Source of the DNA: Hydrogenophaga sp.
Lineage (GTDB): Bacteria > Pseudomonadota > Gammaproteobacteria > Burkholderiales > Burkholderiaceae_C
Reading direction: 5' to 3'
Assembly (NCBI RefSeq): GCF_030158645.1
Contig: NZ_JAOASO010000048.1
Coordinates: 1-60,861, forward strand
Length of the DNA: 60,861 nucleotides
Shown here: positions 19,851 through 30,425 of the stretch, piece by piece
Numbering within the stretch: position 1 is the stretch's first letter
Layout of the letters: each line of letters opens with the position of its first letter
Program-made: the position numbers and the translations under genes
The notes under the pieces: generated by a model
Seen by the model: the letters and a program-made list of their open reading frames with translations, nothing else
Database searches by the model: none
What the model was told of the DNA's origin: nothing

Positions 19851-19920
19851 ACGGCATCTTGGGCCGGCGTAGCCGGACCCTTGATGCCTCGCGATGAAGG
19901 CACTTCATGCGATGCGGGGC

Positions 19921-19963
19921 TTTCTCCCTCGCCCCTCTGGGGAGAGGGCTGGGGTGAGGGGCG
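19921..19963. repeat. Intergenic CCCTC/GAGGG repeat
   Basis: A short imperfect dyad built of CCCTCGCCCCTCTGGGG and its partner GAGAGGGCTGGGGTGAGGGG. It resembles REP-like intergenic palindromes common in Proteobacteria. Only one copy is in the window, so repetition within the genome is from general knowledge. Confidence 0.45.
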
Positions 19964-19973
19964 GCTGTTTGGC

Positions 19974-21254
19974 TTACTGGCCGGCGATCACCGTGCGCTC
20001 GATCACCCGGTCATCGCCCAGCACGATCAGCGCAAACAGCAGCTCGTCGAGGTTGCTGGCCTGAGAAGTCTTGCGCGCCAGCAGCGGCGTGGCCTTGGGG
20101 TCGAGCACCACGAAGTCGGCCTCGTTCCCTGGCTGCAGATTGCCCACCCCACCGTCCAGGCCGAGCGCCTTCGCAGCACCGGCCGTGTGCAACCACCACA
20201 GGCGGCCCGGCGTCAGGCTGAGTCCGGTCTTGCTCTGGCCCTCGCGGCCCACGCAATAGGCCGCGAGCATGGTGTGGAAGGGTGAGAAGCTGGTGCCCCC
20301 ACCCACGTCGCTGGCCAGGCCGTAGCCCATGCCGGCCGCGTCGGCCGCCGCAAAGTCGAAGAAGCCGCTGCCCAGAAACAGGTTGCTGGTGGGACTGACC
20401 GCCGCCACCGCGCCGGTCTGCGCCATGAGCGCGCGGTCGGCGGCGTCGAAATGGATGCAGTGCGCGTACACCGCGCGCTCGCGCAGCAGACCAAAGTCGC
20501 CGTACACGCCCAGGTAGCTGCGAGCGGCTGGAAACAGCTCGGCTGCCCAGCGCACCTCGTCCAGGTTCTCGGCCACGTGCGACTGGATCCACACATCGGG
20601 GTACTTCGCCGCCAGCTCGCCCGCACCGCGCAGCTGCGCCGGCGAGCTGGTGGGCGCGAAGCGCGGCGTGATGGCGTAGCCCAACCGGTCCACACCGTGC
20701 CAGCGCTGGATCAGCGCCTCGGTATCGATCAGGCTTTGTTCGGTGTCGTCGCGCACACCGTCGGGGCTGTGGCGGTCCTGCAGCACCTTGCCGGTGATGA
20801 AACGCAGGCCGCGGCGCTGCGCCTCTTCAAACGCCGCGTTCACGGAGGCCGGGTGCGAGGTGGCAAACGTGAGCGCGGTGGTCACGCCGTGGCGGGCCAG
20901 CTCGTCGAAGAAAAAGCGCGCCACCTCAGCCGCGTGCTCGTCATCGTGAAAACGCGACTCGTGGGGGAAGGTGTAGTTCTCCAGCCAGGGCAACAGGCCA
21001 GCCGCCGGCGCACCGATCACGTCGGTCTGCGGGTAGTGGATGTGCATGTCCACAAAACCGGGCGCGATGATTTTGCCGCGCAGGTCTTCCACCGCCACGC
21101 CGGGAAAACGGTCGATCAGCGCGTCGTGGCTGCCCACGGCGCGCACAACCGACCGACCTGCCGCGTCCGGCCCCACGACCAGCAGGCCGTCGGCCTCGAA
21201 CAGGGGGGACTGGTCGTCGGCAAAACGCAGGAGGGACGCTCGGTAGGCTTTCAT
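19974..21254 (-). CDS. guaD: Guanine deaminase
   Basis: A 426-residue amidohydrolase converting guanine to xanthine. Zinc motif HIH at residues 71-73 (GFVDMHIHYPQTDVIG), SHVAEN with the third His, the HCIHF segment, and SDVGGGTSFSPF with the catalytic Asp, all typical of GuaD. I chose ATG 21254 (MKAYRASLL) because it fits the family; an ATG 12 codons upstream is possible. It is the last gene of the purine locus and feeds xanthine to XdhAB. Confidence 0.95.
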   Translation of the reverse strand: MKAYRASLLRFADDQSPLFEADGLLVVGPDAAGRSVVRAVGSHDALIDRFPGVAVEDLRGKIIAPGFVDMHIHYPQTDVIGAPAAGLLPWLENYTFPHESRFHDDEHAAEVARFFFDELARHGVTTALTFATSHPASVNAAFEEAQRRGLRFITGKVLQDRHSPDGVRDDTEQSLIDTEALIQRWHGVDRLGYAITPRFAPTSSPAQLRGAGELAAKYPDVWIQSHVAENLDEVRWAAELFPAARSYLGVYGDFGLLRERAVYAHCIHFDAADRALMAQTGAVAAVSPTSNLFLGSGFFDFAAADAAGMGYGLASDVGGGTSFSPFHTMLAAYCVGREGQSKTGLSLTPGRLWWLHTAGAAKALGLDGGVGNLQPGNEADFVVLDPKATPLLARKTSQASNLDELLFALIVLGDDRVIERTVIAGQ

Positions 21255-21309
21255 GGGCGGGAGCTTACTGGCGTGGGCCGGGTTCGACATACCGAAAGCG
21301 ACATGGCGC

Positions 21310-22416
21310 CTATCGGTCGATCCTGGCCAGCACGCCCTCGGCCAGCCACTTCATGCCCAGGATCTCGGCGTCGCTGAGCGACTTGCCGGCGGCGATCGCG
21401 GTGTTGCCTTCGTTGTCGCGCACACCGGCTGCACTGGCAAACACCTGCAGGCGGCCCGCGGCCATGTCGGCCTGGCGCGCCAGCACCTCGTCGCGCACGG
21501 CGGCCGGCACCTTGGGGCCGAAGCCGTCAACGCGGACCATGCCCTCCTTCACGCCGCCCCACACGCTGCCGCTGGCCCATGTGCCGTCCAGCACGGCCTG
21601 CACGCGGCGCGTGTAGTAGTCGCCCCAGAGGTGGGTCACGGCGAGAATTTGCGCGTCGGGTGCGAACTGGCGCATGTCGGAGTGGTAGGCCACAGCGAGC
21701 TTGCCGCGCTCCTGCGCGGCGGTCATCACCGCGGTGGAGCCGGTGTGAAACGCCAGCACCTCGGCGCCCTGGTTCATGAGCGACATGGCCGCGTCGCGCT
21801 CGCGCGGCGGGTTGAACCACTCACCCAGAAACACCACACGCACGGTGGCCTTGGGGTTGACCGAACGCATGCCCAGCGTGAAGGCGTTGATGCCCTGGAT
21901 CACCTCGGGAATGGGAAAGCCCGCCACGTAGCCCGCCTGGGTGGCCAGGCGCCCGGCAGCCACACCGGCGAGGTAGCGGCCTTCGTAGTAGCGCGCATTC
22001 GCAGTGGCCACGTTGGGCGCGGTTTTGTAGCCGGTGATGGACTCGAACTTCACCTCGGGGAACTCGCGCGCCACTTTCAGCGTGGGTTCCATGTAGCCAA
22101 AGCTGGGCGTGAAGATGACGCGGTGGCCCTGTTGCGCCAGATCGCGGATCACGCGCTCGGCGTCCGCCCCTTCGGCCACGTTCTCCACAAAGCTGGTCTG
22201 CACGCGGTTGCCCAGCGCGGCCTGCACCGCCAGGCGCCCCTGCTCGTGCTGGCGCACCCATCCTGCTGGGGTGAGCGGCGCGACATAGACGAACGCCGCC
22301 TTCAGCGGCGCGTTCGCCGGGGCCTGAACCGGGGTCTGGGCGTGGAGTGAAAAGGGAATGGAAAAACTGGCGACCGCCAGTGCGCGGGCGCACCGGGCCA
22401 CGAGGTTTTTGTACAT
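21310..22416 (-). CDS. BMP-family nucleoside-binding protein (periplasmic)
   Basis: A 368-residue protein with a Sec signal (about residues 1-26, ending LHAQ) and no lipobox cysteine. It has BMP/PnrA features: KAAFVYVAPLTPAGW, FVENVAEGADAERVIRDL, IFTPSFGYMEPTLKV and VWGGVKEG. BMP proteins bind purine nucleosides for ABC import. It is a diverged paralogue of the lipoprotein at 24591 and probably feeds the same permeases with a different ligand. A terminator separates it from the deaminase gene upstream. Confidence 0.92.
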   Translation of the reverse strand: MYKNLVARCARALAVASFSIPFSLHAQTPVQAPANAPLKAAFVYVAPLTPAGWVRQHEQGRLAVQAALGNRVQTSFVENVAEGADAERVIRDLAQQGHRVIFTPSFGYMEPTLKVAREFPEVKFESITGYKTAPNVATANARYYEGRYLAGVAAGRLATQAGYVAGFPIPEVIQGINAFTLGMRSVNPKATVRVVFLGEWFNPPRERDAAMSLMNQGAEVLAFHTGSTAVMTAAQERGKLAVAYHSDMRQFAPDAQILAVTHLWGDYYTRRVQAVLDGTWASGSVWGGVKEGMVRVDGFGPKVPAAVRDEVLARQADMAAGRLQVFASAAGVRDNEGNTAIAAGKSLSDAEILGMKWLAEGVLARIDR

Positions 22417-22445
22417 GGTGGTCCTCTACATGGCTTCCGTGAATG

Positions 22446-22477
22446 AAAAAGCGAGCCGGGGAAGCACCGGGCTCGCT
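22446..22477 (-). terminator. Rho-independent terminator after the deaminase gene
   Basis: On the minus strand a 10-bp stem (AGCGAGC.CGG paired with CCGGCTCGCT, one bulged base, 7-base loop) is followed by five Ts. It ends the Rieske-deaminase unit before the BMP gene. Confidence 0.75.
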
Positions 22478-22488
22478 GGGGTGCAATT

Positions 22489-24523
<2,035 letters not shown>

Positions 24524-24541
24524 CGAGACCTCATTCCAACA

Positions 24542-24567
24542 GGAAAGCCGCCCGAAGGCGGCTTTCC
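24542..24567 (-). terminator. Terminator after the BMP lipoprotein gene
   Basis: An 11-bp perfect stem with a TTCG tetraloop as read on the minus strand, located between the BMP lipoprotein stop and the Rieske gene start. The T tract is poor (TTTCC at the stem base). Confidence 0.7.
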
Positions 24568-24590
24568 TTGTCAAACAACGCGGCGCTGAC

Positions 24591-25736
24591 TCAGTTCGGC
24601 ACCTTGCCTTCGACGCCCTTGACGTAGAACTTCACGCCACCGAGGAACTTGTCGTCGGCGACCACGTCCTTGGCCAGCACTTCCTTGCCGTCCTGACCCA
24701 GGATCGGGCCTTTCCAGATGGAGAAGCTGCCGTCCTTCAAGCCAGCGCGGATGGTGTCCACCTTGGCTTTGGTCTCAGCAGGCACGTCTTCGGCCACCGA
24801 CACCATGTCGATCGCGCCTTCCTTCACACCCCACCACACGCCGCCGGTGGACCAGGTGCCTTCCAGCGCGTCCTTGGTGGCCTTGATGTAGTACGGCGCC
24901 CAGTTGATGATGGCCGAACCGAGGTGGGCCTTGGGGCCGTAGGCGGTCATGTCGGAGTCCCAGCCGAAGGCGCGCTTGCCCAGCTTCTCGGCGGTCTGCA
25001 GCACGGCCGACGAGTCGGTGTTCTGGAACAGCACGTCGGCACCGCCGTTGATCAGCGAGGTCGCGGCTTCGGTCTCTTTCGGTGGATCGAACCAGCCGTT
25101 GACCCAGACCACGCTGGTGGTGACCTTGGGGTTCACCGACTGCGCGCCCATGGTGAAGCTGTTGATGTTGCGGATCACCTCCGGGATTGGGATCGACGCC
25201 ACCACACCGAGCTTGTTGCTCTTGGTCATGCTGCCCGCGATCACGCCGGCCATGTACGCGCCTTCGTAGGTGCGGCTGTCGTAGGTGCGCATGTTCTCGG
25301 CGGTCTTGTAGCCGGTGGCGTGCTCGAACTTCACGTCCTTGAAGTCGGGCGCGACCTTGAGCATGGGCTCCATGTAGCCGAAGGTGGTGCCGAAGATCAG
25401 CTTGTTGCCCTGGCCGGCCAGATCGCGGATCACGCGCTCGGCGTCAGCGCTCTCGGGCACGTTTTCCACGAAGCTGGTCACGATCTTGTCGCCGAACTCG
25501 GCTTCCAGTGCCTTGCGGCCGTTGTCGTGCGCAAAGGTCCAGCCACCGTCGCCCACCGGGCCCACATAGGCGAACGCGATCTTCAGCGGCTCTGGCTTGG
25601 GCGCTTCGACCACGGCAGGTGCAGGCGCCGCTGCAGGCGCAGCCTCTTCTTTTTTGCCGCAGCCGACCAGCACGGCGCTGGTCAGCGCGGTCAGCGCCGC
25701 GACCTTCATCAAGGAACGTTTGCTCAAGTCTGTCAT
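24591..25736 (-). CDS. BMP-family nucleoside-binding lipoprotein
   Basis: A 381-residue protein with a type II signal peptide (lipobox LVGC, C26), an Ala/Pro/Glu linker, then the BMP/PnrA domain (KIAFAYVGPVGDGGW, FVENVPESADAERVIRDL, FGTTFGYMEPML, GVWWGVKEGAI). It is last in the LysR-ATPase-permease-permease-binding protein string and is the evident solute-binding component for purine nucleoside import. Confidence 0.95.
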   Translation of the reverse strand: MTDLSKRSLMKVAALTALTSAVLVGCGKKEEAAPAAAPAPAVVEAPKPEPLKIAFAYVGPVGDGGWTFAHDNGRKALEAEFGDKIVTSFVENVPESADAERVIRDLAGQGNKLIFGTTFGYMEPMLKVAPDFKDVKFEHATGYKTAENMRTYDSRTYEGAYMAGVIAGSMTKSNKLGVVASIPIPEVIRNINSFTMGAQSVNPKVTTSVVWVNGWFDPPKETEAATSLINGGADVLFQNTDSSAVLQTAEKLGKRAFGWDSDMTAYGPKAHLGSAIINWAPYYIKATKDALEGTWSTGGVWWGVKEGAIDMVSVAEDVPAETKAKVDTIRAGLKDGSFSIWKGPILGQDGKEVLAKDVVADDKFLGGVKFYVKGVEGKVPN

Positions 25737-25849
25737 GGGTGAACCTCAGGGTTGAGAGGGTTGATGGAACGGAAAGGAAGACAAGGGGGTGAGCTTCACC
25801 CCGCAGGGTATTGGCACCGGCAGATTTTTCAAGAAATCGTCGTCCGAAA

Positions 25850-26770
25850 TTATGCGCCCGGATAAAAAGGTTTCCCGATGGAAGTGGGCATGTTGATGCG
25901 GATCCAGGTCGGGTTCCGCGAGATCAGCACCAGCACGACGATGGTGGCCAGGTACGGCATCATCGTCAGGAACTGGCTGGGCACGTTGACCCCGATGCCC
26001 TGCAGGTGGAACTGCAACATGGTCACGCCGCCGAACAGATAAGCACCCAGCAAGACCCGCGCCGGCCGCCAGGTGGCGAAGGTGGTCAGCGCCAGCGCAA
26101 TCCAGCCCTTGCCGGCGATCATGCCCTCCACCCACAGCGGCGTGTACACGGTGGACACGTAGGCGCCGGCCAGGCCGCACAGCGCGCCACCGGCCATCAC
26201 CGCCATCAGGCGGATGCGGCGCACCGGGTAGCCCAGCGCGTGGGCCGACTCCGGGCTCTCGCCCACGCTGCGCAGCACCAGGCCCGAGCGGGTGCGGTAC
26301 AGAAACCAGATGAGGCCGAACACCAGCGCCACGCAGGCGTAGACCATGGGGTGGTGGCGAAACAGCGCCGAGCCCAGCAGCGGGATGTCGGACAGGTACG
26401 GAATGGCGAACTGGCTTTGCTCGGGCAGTTTTTCCTGCACATAACGCGAGCCGGCAAAAGCCGAGAAGCCGCCGCCAAACAGGCTGAGCGCGAGGCCCGT
26501 GGCGTACTGGTTGGTGTTGAGCCAGATCACCAGGCCACCGAAGATGGCAGCGAGCAAGGCACCGGCGGCCATGCCGGCGGCAAAGCCCAGCGCCGTGCTG
26601 CCGGTGTGCACCACCGTAGCAAAGCCGGCCAGCGCGGCGCACAGCATCATGCCCTCGGCACCCAGGTTGACAATGCCGGCTTTCTCGTTGATGAGCAGGC
26701 CCAGCGATGCAATGGCCAGCACGGTGCCCGCGTTGAGCGAGGCGGCGAAGAGCAGTGCGATGGATTCCAT
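25850..26770 (-). CDS. Nucleoside ABC transporter permease 2
   Basis: A 306-residue BPD_transp_2-type permease with about eight hydrophobic segments; GLLINEKAGIVNLGAEGMML is the typical N-terminal signature. It starts three bases after the stop of the other permease gene. Forms the inner-membrane channel with permease 1. Confidence 0.95.
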   Translation of the reverse strand: MESIALLFAASLNAGTVLAIASLGLLINEKAGIVNLGAEGMMLCAALAGFATVVHTGSTALGFAAGMAAGALLAAIFGGLVIWLNTNQYATGLALSLFGGGFSAFAGSRYVQEKLPEQSQFAIPYLSDIPLLGSALFRHHPMVYACVALVFGLIWFLYRTRSGLVLRSVGESPESAHALGYPVRRIRLMAVMAGGALCGLAGAYVSTVYTPLWVEGMIAGKGWIALALTTFATWRPARVLLGAYLFGGVTMLQFHLQGIGVNVPSQFLTMMPYLATIVVLVLISRNPTWIRINMPTSIGKPFYPGA

Positions 26771-26773
26771 GGC

Positions 26774-27829
26774 CTATTTTTTCCAAACCAAGCGATAAGC
26801 GATGAGCGTGTCACAGGCCAGCAGCGCGAACAACAACAGGCCCTGAAACACCCCCGTGATCGATTTCGGCAGCCCCATGCGCGACTGCGCCAGCTCACCG
26901 CCGATGTAGAACATGCTCATGAGGATGGCCGAGAACACGATGCCCACCGGGTGCAGCCGCCCCACGAAGGCCACGATGATGGCCGCGAAGCCGTAGCCCG
27001 CCGGCACATAGGGCGTGAGCTGGCCGATGGGCCCGGCCACCTCCAGCCCACCGGCCAGCCCGGCCGCGCCGCCCGAGACCAGCAAGGCCGTCCACAGCGC
27101 CCGGCGCGAGGAGAAGCCCGCATAACGCGCCGCCGCAGGCGCGAGGCCAGCCACCAACTGCGCATAGCCCGCGTAGGTGCGAAACAGAAACACCCACACG
27201 GCCGCCACGCCGGCGAACGCCAGCAGCAGGCCGATGTTCACGCGCGAGCCGTCCATGAGCCTGGGAATCTGCGTCACGGCTTCAAAGGTTTTGGTCTGCG
27301 GAAAGTTGTAGCCCTGCGGGTCTTTCCACGGCCCGTAGACCAGGAAGTTGAGCACCTGAATGGCCACGTAGACCAGCATCAGGCTCACCAGAATCTCGTT
27401 GGCGTTGAATCGGTCTCGCAGCAGCGCCACGATGCCGGCCCACACCATGCCACCCACCACCCCAGCCGCCAGCACGGCCGGCACGATCCATGGCCCGGTG
27501 GTCTTGTCGGCCGTCAGCGCCACACCCGCCGCGAAGATGGCGCCCAGGATGTACTGGCCCTCCGCGCCGATGTTCCACACGTTGGAGCGGAAACACACCG
27601 CCAGCCCGAGCGCGATGATCAACAGCGGTGTGGCCTTGACCATCAACTCCGAGAGCGCGTAGGTGCTCTTGATCGGCTCCCAGAAAAACACCTGCAGGCC
27701 GCGCACCGGGTCTTTGCCCAGCACGGCAAACAAGATCACACCGATGACCACCGTGATCGCGAGCGCCAGCAGCGGCGACGCGTAGCCCCAGCCCCTGGAC
27801 GGCTGCGGGCGGACTTCAAGCCGCAGCAT
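26774..27829 (-). CDS. Nucleoside ABC transporter permease 1
   Basis: A 351-residue BPD_transp_2-type permease with CFRSNVWNIGAEGQYILGA as family signature and about nine hydrophobic segments. I chose ATG 27829, which overlaps the ATPase gene by 14 bases, consistent with translational coupling; a start 20 codons upstream is not supported. Confidence 0.95.
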   Translation of the reverse strand: MLRLEVRPQPSRGWGYASPLLALAITVVIGVILFAVLGKDPVRGLQVFFWEPIKSTYALSELMVKATPLLIIALGLAVCFRSNVWNIGAEGQYILGAIFAAGVALTADKTTGPWIVPAVLAAGVVGGMVWAGIVALLRDRFNANEILVSLMLVYVAIQVLNFLVYGPWKDPQGYNFPQTKTFEAVTQIPRLMDGSRVNIGLLLAFAGVAAVWVFLFRTYAGYAQLVAGLAPAAARYAGFSSRRALWTALLVSGGAAGLAGGLEVAGPIGQLTPYVPAGYGFAAIIVAFVGRLHPVGIVFSAILMSMFYIGGELAQSRMGLPKSITGVFQGLLLFALLACDTLIAYRLVWKK

Positions 27830-29354
27830 GGGCGGACTCCTTCTTGTTGTTGTGCTGGTCGTCCCACAGGCCCGACATCCATTCGCCAATGCGCTCGATG
27901 GTCGCGTCCTTGCGGTCCAGGCTCGGCGAGAGCCGCCCTTTGGCGATCACGTGCAGGCGGTCGCTGATCTCGAAGAGTTCGTCGAGCTCTTCGCTCACCA
28001 CCAGCACCGCGCAACCCGCGTCGCGCAGCGCGAGGATCTCACCACGGATCTGCGCCGCCGCACCCACGTCCACCCCCCAGGTGGGCTGGCTCACGATGAG
28101 CAGTTTCGGCTTGGCCTCGATCTCGCGGCCCACGATGAACTTCTGCAAATTGCCGCCCGACAGCGACTTGGCCGCCGCGTCCGGCCCGTTGGCCTTCACG
28201 TTGTAGCGCGCGATCACCTCGGCCGCCTGCTTCTGCAGGGCGCCCACCTTGATCCAGCCGCCCGCGCCCAGCGCATCGGCGCGCGAGAGCAGCAGGTTGT
28301 GCGCCAGCGAGAGCGTGGGCACGGCACCGCGGCCCAGGCGTTCTTCGGGCACGAAGTGCAGGCCCAGCGCGCGGCGCCTGCCCGGGCTCAGGCGCGACAC
28401 ATCGTGGCGTCCCATGCGGATGCTGCCCGCCGGCGCGCGGGTGTCTTCGCCCGACAGGGAATACAACAGCTCGCTCTGCCCGTTGCCCGACACCCCCGCG
28501 ATGCCCACCACCTCACCGGCACGCACGGTGAGCGCGACGTCGGCCAGGTGGGTGCCGAACGGGTCGTCGCTGGCCAGCGTGAGGCCACTCACGTGCAGCA
28601 CCGCTTCGCCGGCGTGCAGCTCGCGCACATCGAGCGCCGGTGGCTCGGCACCGATCATCAGGCGCGACAGCGATGCGTTGCTCTCCTGGCGCGGGTCGCA
28701 CACGCCTGTGACCTGGCCGCCACGCAAGACCGTGCAGGCATCGCACAGCTCGCGGATCTCGTGCAGCTTGTGGCTGATGTAGAGGATGCTGCAGCCCTGC
28801 GAGGCCAGCAACCGCAGCACCACAAAGAGCTTTTCCACCGCCTGCGGCGTGAGCACCGAGGTGGGTTCGTCCAGGATGAGCAACTGCGGGCGGGTGAGCA
28901 GCGCGCGGATGATCTCCACCCGTTGCATCTCGCCCACGCTGAGCGTGTGCACCGGGCGCGAGGGGTCGATGTCCAGCCCATATTCGGTGGCCTTGGCGGT
29001 GATGCTCGCGCTCACCTCGGGCAGCGTCAGGCTTTTGTCCAGACCCAGCCACACGTTTTCGGCCACGGTGAGCGTGTCGAACAGGCTGAAGTGCTGAAAC
29101 ACCATGCTGATGCCCAGCGCGCGCGCCTCTTGCGGGTTGCGGATGTGCACCGTCTGGCCGTTGAAGCTCACCGTGCCTTCGTCGGGTTTCACCGAGCCGT
29201 AGATGATCTTCATCAGCGTGGACTTGCCAGCGCCGTTTTCGCCCAGCACCGCGTGCACCGAACCGGGCAACACGGTGAGCGAAATGCCGCTGTTGGCCAC
29301 CACGCCGGGGTAGCGCTTGGTGATGCCACTGAGCTGGAGTCGGGTGGTGGTCAT
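27816..29354 (-). CDS. Nucleoside ABC transporter ATPase (two ABC domains)
   Basis: A 512-residue protein with two fused ABC cassettes, as in RbsA and NupB-type systems. The first has intact Walker A GENGAGKS and Walker B LLILDEPTS. The second is degenerate: GVSGNGQS lacks the Walker A Lys and Walker B reads LLIVSQPTWG, so only the first site should hydrolyse ATP, as in related transporters. LSGGNLQK is the second signature motif. The start overlaps the LysR stop (ATGA). Confidence 0.95.
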   Translation of the reverse strand: MTTTRLQLSGITKRYPGVVANSGISLTVLPGSVHAVLGENGAGKSTLMKIIYGSVKPDEGTVSFNGQTVHIRNPQEARALGISMVFQHFSLFDTLTVAENVWLGLDKSLTLPEVSASITAKATEYGLDIDPSRPVHTLSVGEMQRVEIIRALLTRPQLLILDEPTSVLTPQAVEKLFVVLRLLASQGCSILYISHKLHEIRELCDACTVLRGGQVTGVCDPRQESNASLSRLMIGAEPPALDVRELHAGEAVLHVSGLTLASDDPFGTHLADVALTVRAGEVVGIAGVSGNGQSELLYSLSGEDTRAPAGSIRMGRHDVSRLSPGRRRALGLHFVPEERLGRGAVPTLSLAHNLLLSRADALGAGGWIKVGALQKQAAEVIARYNVKANGPDAAAKSLSGGNLQKFIVGREIEAKPKLLIVSQPTWGVDVGAAAQIRGEILALRDAGCAVLVVSEELDELFEISDRLHVIAKGRLSPSLDRKDATIERIGEWMSGLWDDQHNNKKESAHAAA

Positions 29355-30331
29355 GCGGTTGTGTCTTGAGAAGGGTTGCCACTGGCAACGGGGTCGGGCT
29401 CCAGGCGGCGCAGGGAAGCGGCCACGCCCTTGATCTGTTCGCGCAGCCAGCGCCCGGCGGTGGACGCGTGGGTGCGCTCGTGCCAGAGCTGGTAATACAT
29501 CATGCGGGGAAAGGGCACCGGGCACGGCAACACCTGCACCGGCAGCGTGCCCACGAAGCGCTCGCAGTATTGCCGCCCGGTGGTGAGCACCAGCAGACTG
29601 CCCGCCACCATGGCGGGGATCAGCCCGAAATGCGGGCAGCGCGCCGTGATGTTGCGCACCATGCCCAGCGTGGCCAGGTGGTCGTCGATGAAGCCGCGTG
29701 CGCCGGGGTGGGTCGGGGTGGGCGCAATGTGCTCGGCGCTCAGCCAGGCTTCCACATCCCAGCCGCGGCGCGCGGCCGGGTGCTGGGTGGACACCAGGCA
29801 CACCACCTCGTCGCCAAACAGGCGGCCCAGGTGCAGATCGTCCGGCGGCTGTGACCAGTTGCCGATGACCACGTCCACCGTGCCCTGGGCGAGGTGGTTG
29901 CGGTAGTCGGCGTCGCGCGAGAGCGGATGGATCTCGATCGGGCAATGCGGCGCGGCGCTTTTCAGCTGCGACACCAGCTGCGGCAGAAAAAAAGGGTCGA
30001 GGTAGTCGCTGGCGGCCAGGCTGAAGGTGTGGTGAGCGGTGGCCGGGTCGAAACTGCGCGCGTCAGAAAACAACACCTCGGCGCTGCGCAGGATGTCGGC
30101 CGCCGGCTCGATCATGCGCAAGCCGGCCACGGTGGGCACCATGCCCGAGCCGGAGCGCACCAACAAGGGGTCTCCAGCCAGCTCGCGCAGGCGTTTGAGC
30201 GCCGCGCTCACCGCCGGCTGGTACATGCCCATGCGCAGCGCCGCGCGCGAAACGCTGCGCTCCGTGAGCACTGTGTGCAGCACGCGGATCAGGTGCAGGT
30301 CTATCTTGTCGAACATCGACACGTATTTCAT
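29351..30331 (-). CDS. LysR-family regulator of the purine locus
   Basis: A 326-residue LysR protein: N-terminal helix-turn-helix (SVSRAALRMGMYQPAVSAAL) and a substrate-binding effector domain starting near residue 95. ATG 30331 or ATG 30316 (MFDKIDLHL) could start it. It is unusual in being the first gene of the ABC operon it probably controls, overlapping it by ATGA, and divergent from xdhA, 94 bases away. The intergenic DNA has GCAT/ATGC half-sites near 30366-30418 but no clear single T-N11-A box. Confidence 0.92.
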   Translation of the reverse strand: MKYVSMFDKIDLHLIRVLHTVLTERSVSRAALRMGMYQPAVSAALKRLRELAGDPLLVRSGSGMVPTVAGLRMIEPAADILRSAEVLFSDARSFDPATAHHTFSLAASDYLDPFFLPQLVSQLKSAAPHCPIEIHPLSRDADYRNHLAQGTVDVVIGNWSQPPDDLHLGRLFGDEVVCLVSTQHPAARRGWDVEAWLSAEHIAPTPTHPGARGFIDDHLATLGMVRNITARCPHFGLIPAMVAGSLLVLTTGRQYCERFVGTLPVQVLPCPVPFPRMMYYQLWHERTHASTAGRWLREQIKGVAASLRRLEPDPVASGNPSQDTTA

Positions 30332-30425
30332 ACCCGGCTCAGTGTCGGTGGGATGGGGGTTTCGGCATTTTCGGCATACGGGCGAGCATATGTTGTGCCA
30401 TGAGGCCCGGCGTATGCTGGCGCGC

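Noticed and set aside
19783..19973. Possible attachment site or IS remnant after cydB
   Set aside because: Only GC-rich hairpin and REP-like intergenic sequence; no target duplication, inverted ends or transposase trace.
25811..27967. A 718-codon plus-strand frame opposite the permease genes
   Set aside because: Shadow of two clear membrane proteins; composition dominated by Gln/Arg/His/Gly.
30039..30425. In-frame extension of xdhA upstream of 30426
   Set aside because: It is antisense to the LysR N-terminal coding region; the XdhA ferredoxin domain begins directly after ATG 30426.
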